Part shown: positions 63,629-64,000 of the stretch, in pieces | Layout: each line of letters begins with the position of its first letter | How positions within the stretch are numbered: position 1 is the stretch's first letter | DNA from: Orientallactaga sibirica | Taxonomy: Eukaryota > Chordata > Mammalia > Rodentia > Dipodidae | NCBI GenBank assembly: GCA_036365145.1 | Contig: JAEOAD010000040.1 | Location: forward strand, 13,270,501 to 13,334,500 | Length of the DNA stretch: 64,000 nt | Direction: 5' to 3' | Notes under the pieces: model-generated | What the model saw: only the letters and a program-made list of their open reading frames with translations | Databases searched by the model: none | What the model was told of the DNA's origin: nothing | Translations under genes and position numbers: made by a program

Positions 63629-63765
63629 AAGGGCTGGAGAGATGACTCAATGGTTAAGGTACTTACCTGCAAACCTAATGACCAGAGTGGCTGGAGGCCC
63701 TGGTGTGCCCATTCTCTCTCTCTCAATTCCCTCTCTCTTTCTCTACTTGCAAATAAATAAATGAG
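63629..63765 (+). mobile_element. DIP-like SINE with central deletion
   Basis: 'cctaatgaccaga' jumps to 'gtggctggaggccctgg'; B box and the A/B/C diagnostic block are gone. Confidence 0.85.
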
Positions 63766-63769
63766 AAAG

Positions 63770-63816
<47 letters not shown>

Positions 63817-63819
63817 AAA
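63764..63819 (+). repeat. (GAAA)n microsatellite
   Basis: Grown from the tail of the preceding SINE. Confidence 0.95.
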
Positions 63820-63859
63820 GCATATCTTTACAATGGAATCTCAAACCCATCACCACACC

Positions 63860-64000
63860 TTAAAGCAGGAGAGATGGCCTATAAAATAATAAAATAGTGG
63901 TTAAGACACATGCCTGCCCCCAATATATTTAGAAGCCTAAGGACCCAATTTCAGGTTCTCACAGTCTTTCAACTTAAGATTCTCCAGGTCCCATGTAAAG
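63860..64000 (+). mobile_element. DIP-like SINE with three short inserts, cut by window edge
   Basis: The head is recognisable but broken by extra stretches after 'gagatggcct', after 'catgcctgc' and after 'ttcaggttc'. 'ctccaggtcccatgtaaag' ends the window. Confidence 0.7.

Overview
This window looks like repeat-dense, gene-free (intergenic or deep intronic) nuclear DNA from a rodent, most likely a jerboa or related dipodid. The clues are two SINE families that make up much of the sequence. One is a tRNA-derived element with internal Pol III boxes (A box like TGGCTTAGCGGTTAAGG, B box like GGTTCGATTCC), a CT-rich middle and an AATAAA-rich tail. This is the layout of the B2 superfamily, and I call it DIP-like after the dipodid member. 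The other is a 7SL-derived B1 monomer of about 140 bp. Older B4, ID, MIR, L2, L1M, MLT1 and MaLR-type LTR remnants fit the same lineage. Family names come from recognition of sequence character, not from a database search, so the species call is inference.

No protein-coding gene, rRNA, tRNA or CRISPR array could be supported. The longer open frames are all in simple repeats, minisatellites, SINEs, LTRs or L1 remnants.

DIP-like copies fall into forms used as shorthand below. Form A is short: after 'agccagatgcacaag' it goes directly to 'gtggcgcatgcatctggag'. Form C is long: about 35 extra bases lie at that point and end in 'cccactaggtggca'. Form B is long and different: 'tttagccagatgcaaa', then a segment ending in 'cccacaagggggcgca'. 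Form D is older and more diverged, with 'ctttacatgggtactgggg' and 'ggctttgcaagcaagtgcc' on its antisense strand.

Layout. 1-10 kb: SINEs, an antisense solo LTR, an LTR carrying a 16-bp minisatellite (3.7-4.0 kb), an MLT1 LTR and a 315-bp polypurine tract. 10-20 kb: two more LTRs, an antisense MLT1, a B1 with a triplicated tail, and a three-SINE stack at 19.4-20.1 kb. 20-30 kb: a three-level nested LTR (22.2-23.2 kb), several SINE stacks and a probably inverted L1 3' end. 30-40 kb: antisense L1 ORF2 and sense L1 3' UTR remnants, a GC-richer unique block (32.7-33.6 kb) and a 39-bp, 11-copy minisatellite (35.7-36.1 kb). 40-52 kb: B4 and ID relics, an ancient L1M interrupted three times, and AT-rich repeat-free blocks at 41.5-42.5 and 50.8-51.3 kb. 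52-64 kb: L1M, L2 and MIR relics, a 29-nt SINE head with its own 17-bp duplication, a possible L1 ORF1-region remnant and a solo LTR at 62 kb.

The most notable points are: SINE forms that carry CTCF-like motifs; a perfect CTCF core in unique sequence at 20.5 kb; repeated insertion of different retroelements into the same target site; and the 29-nt 3'-truncated SINE insertion at 52.1 kb.
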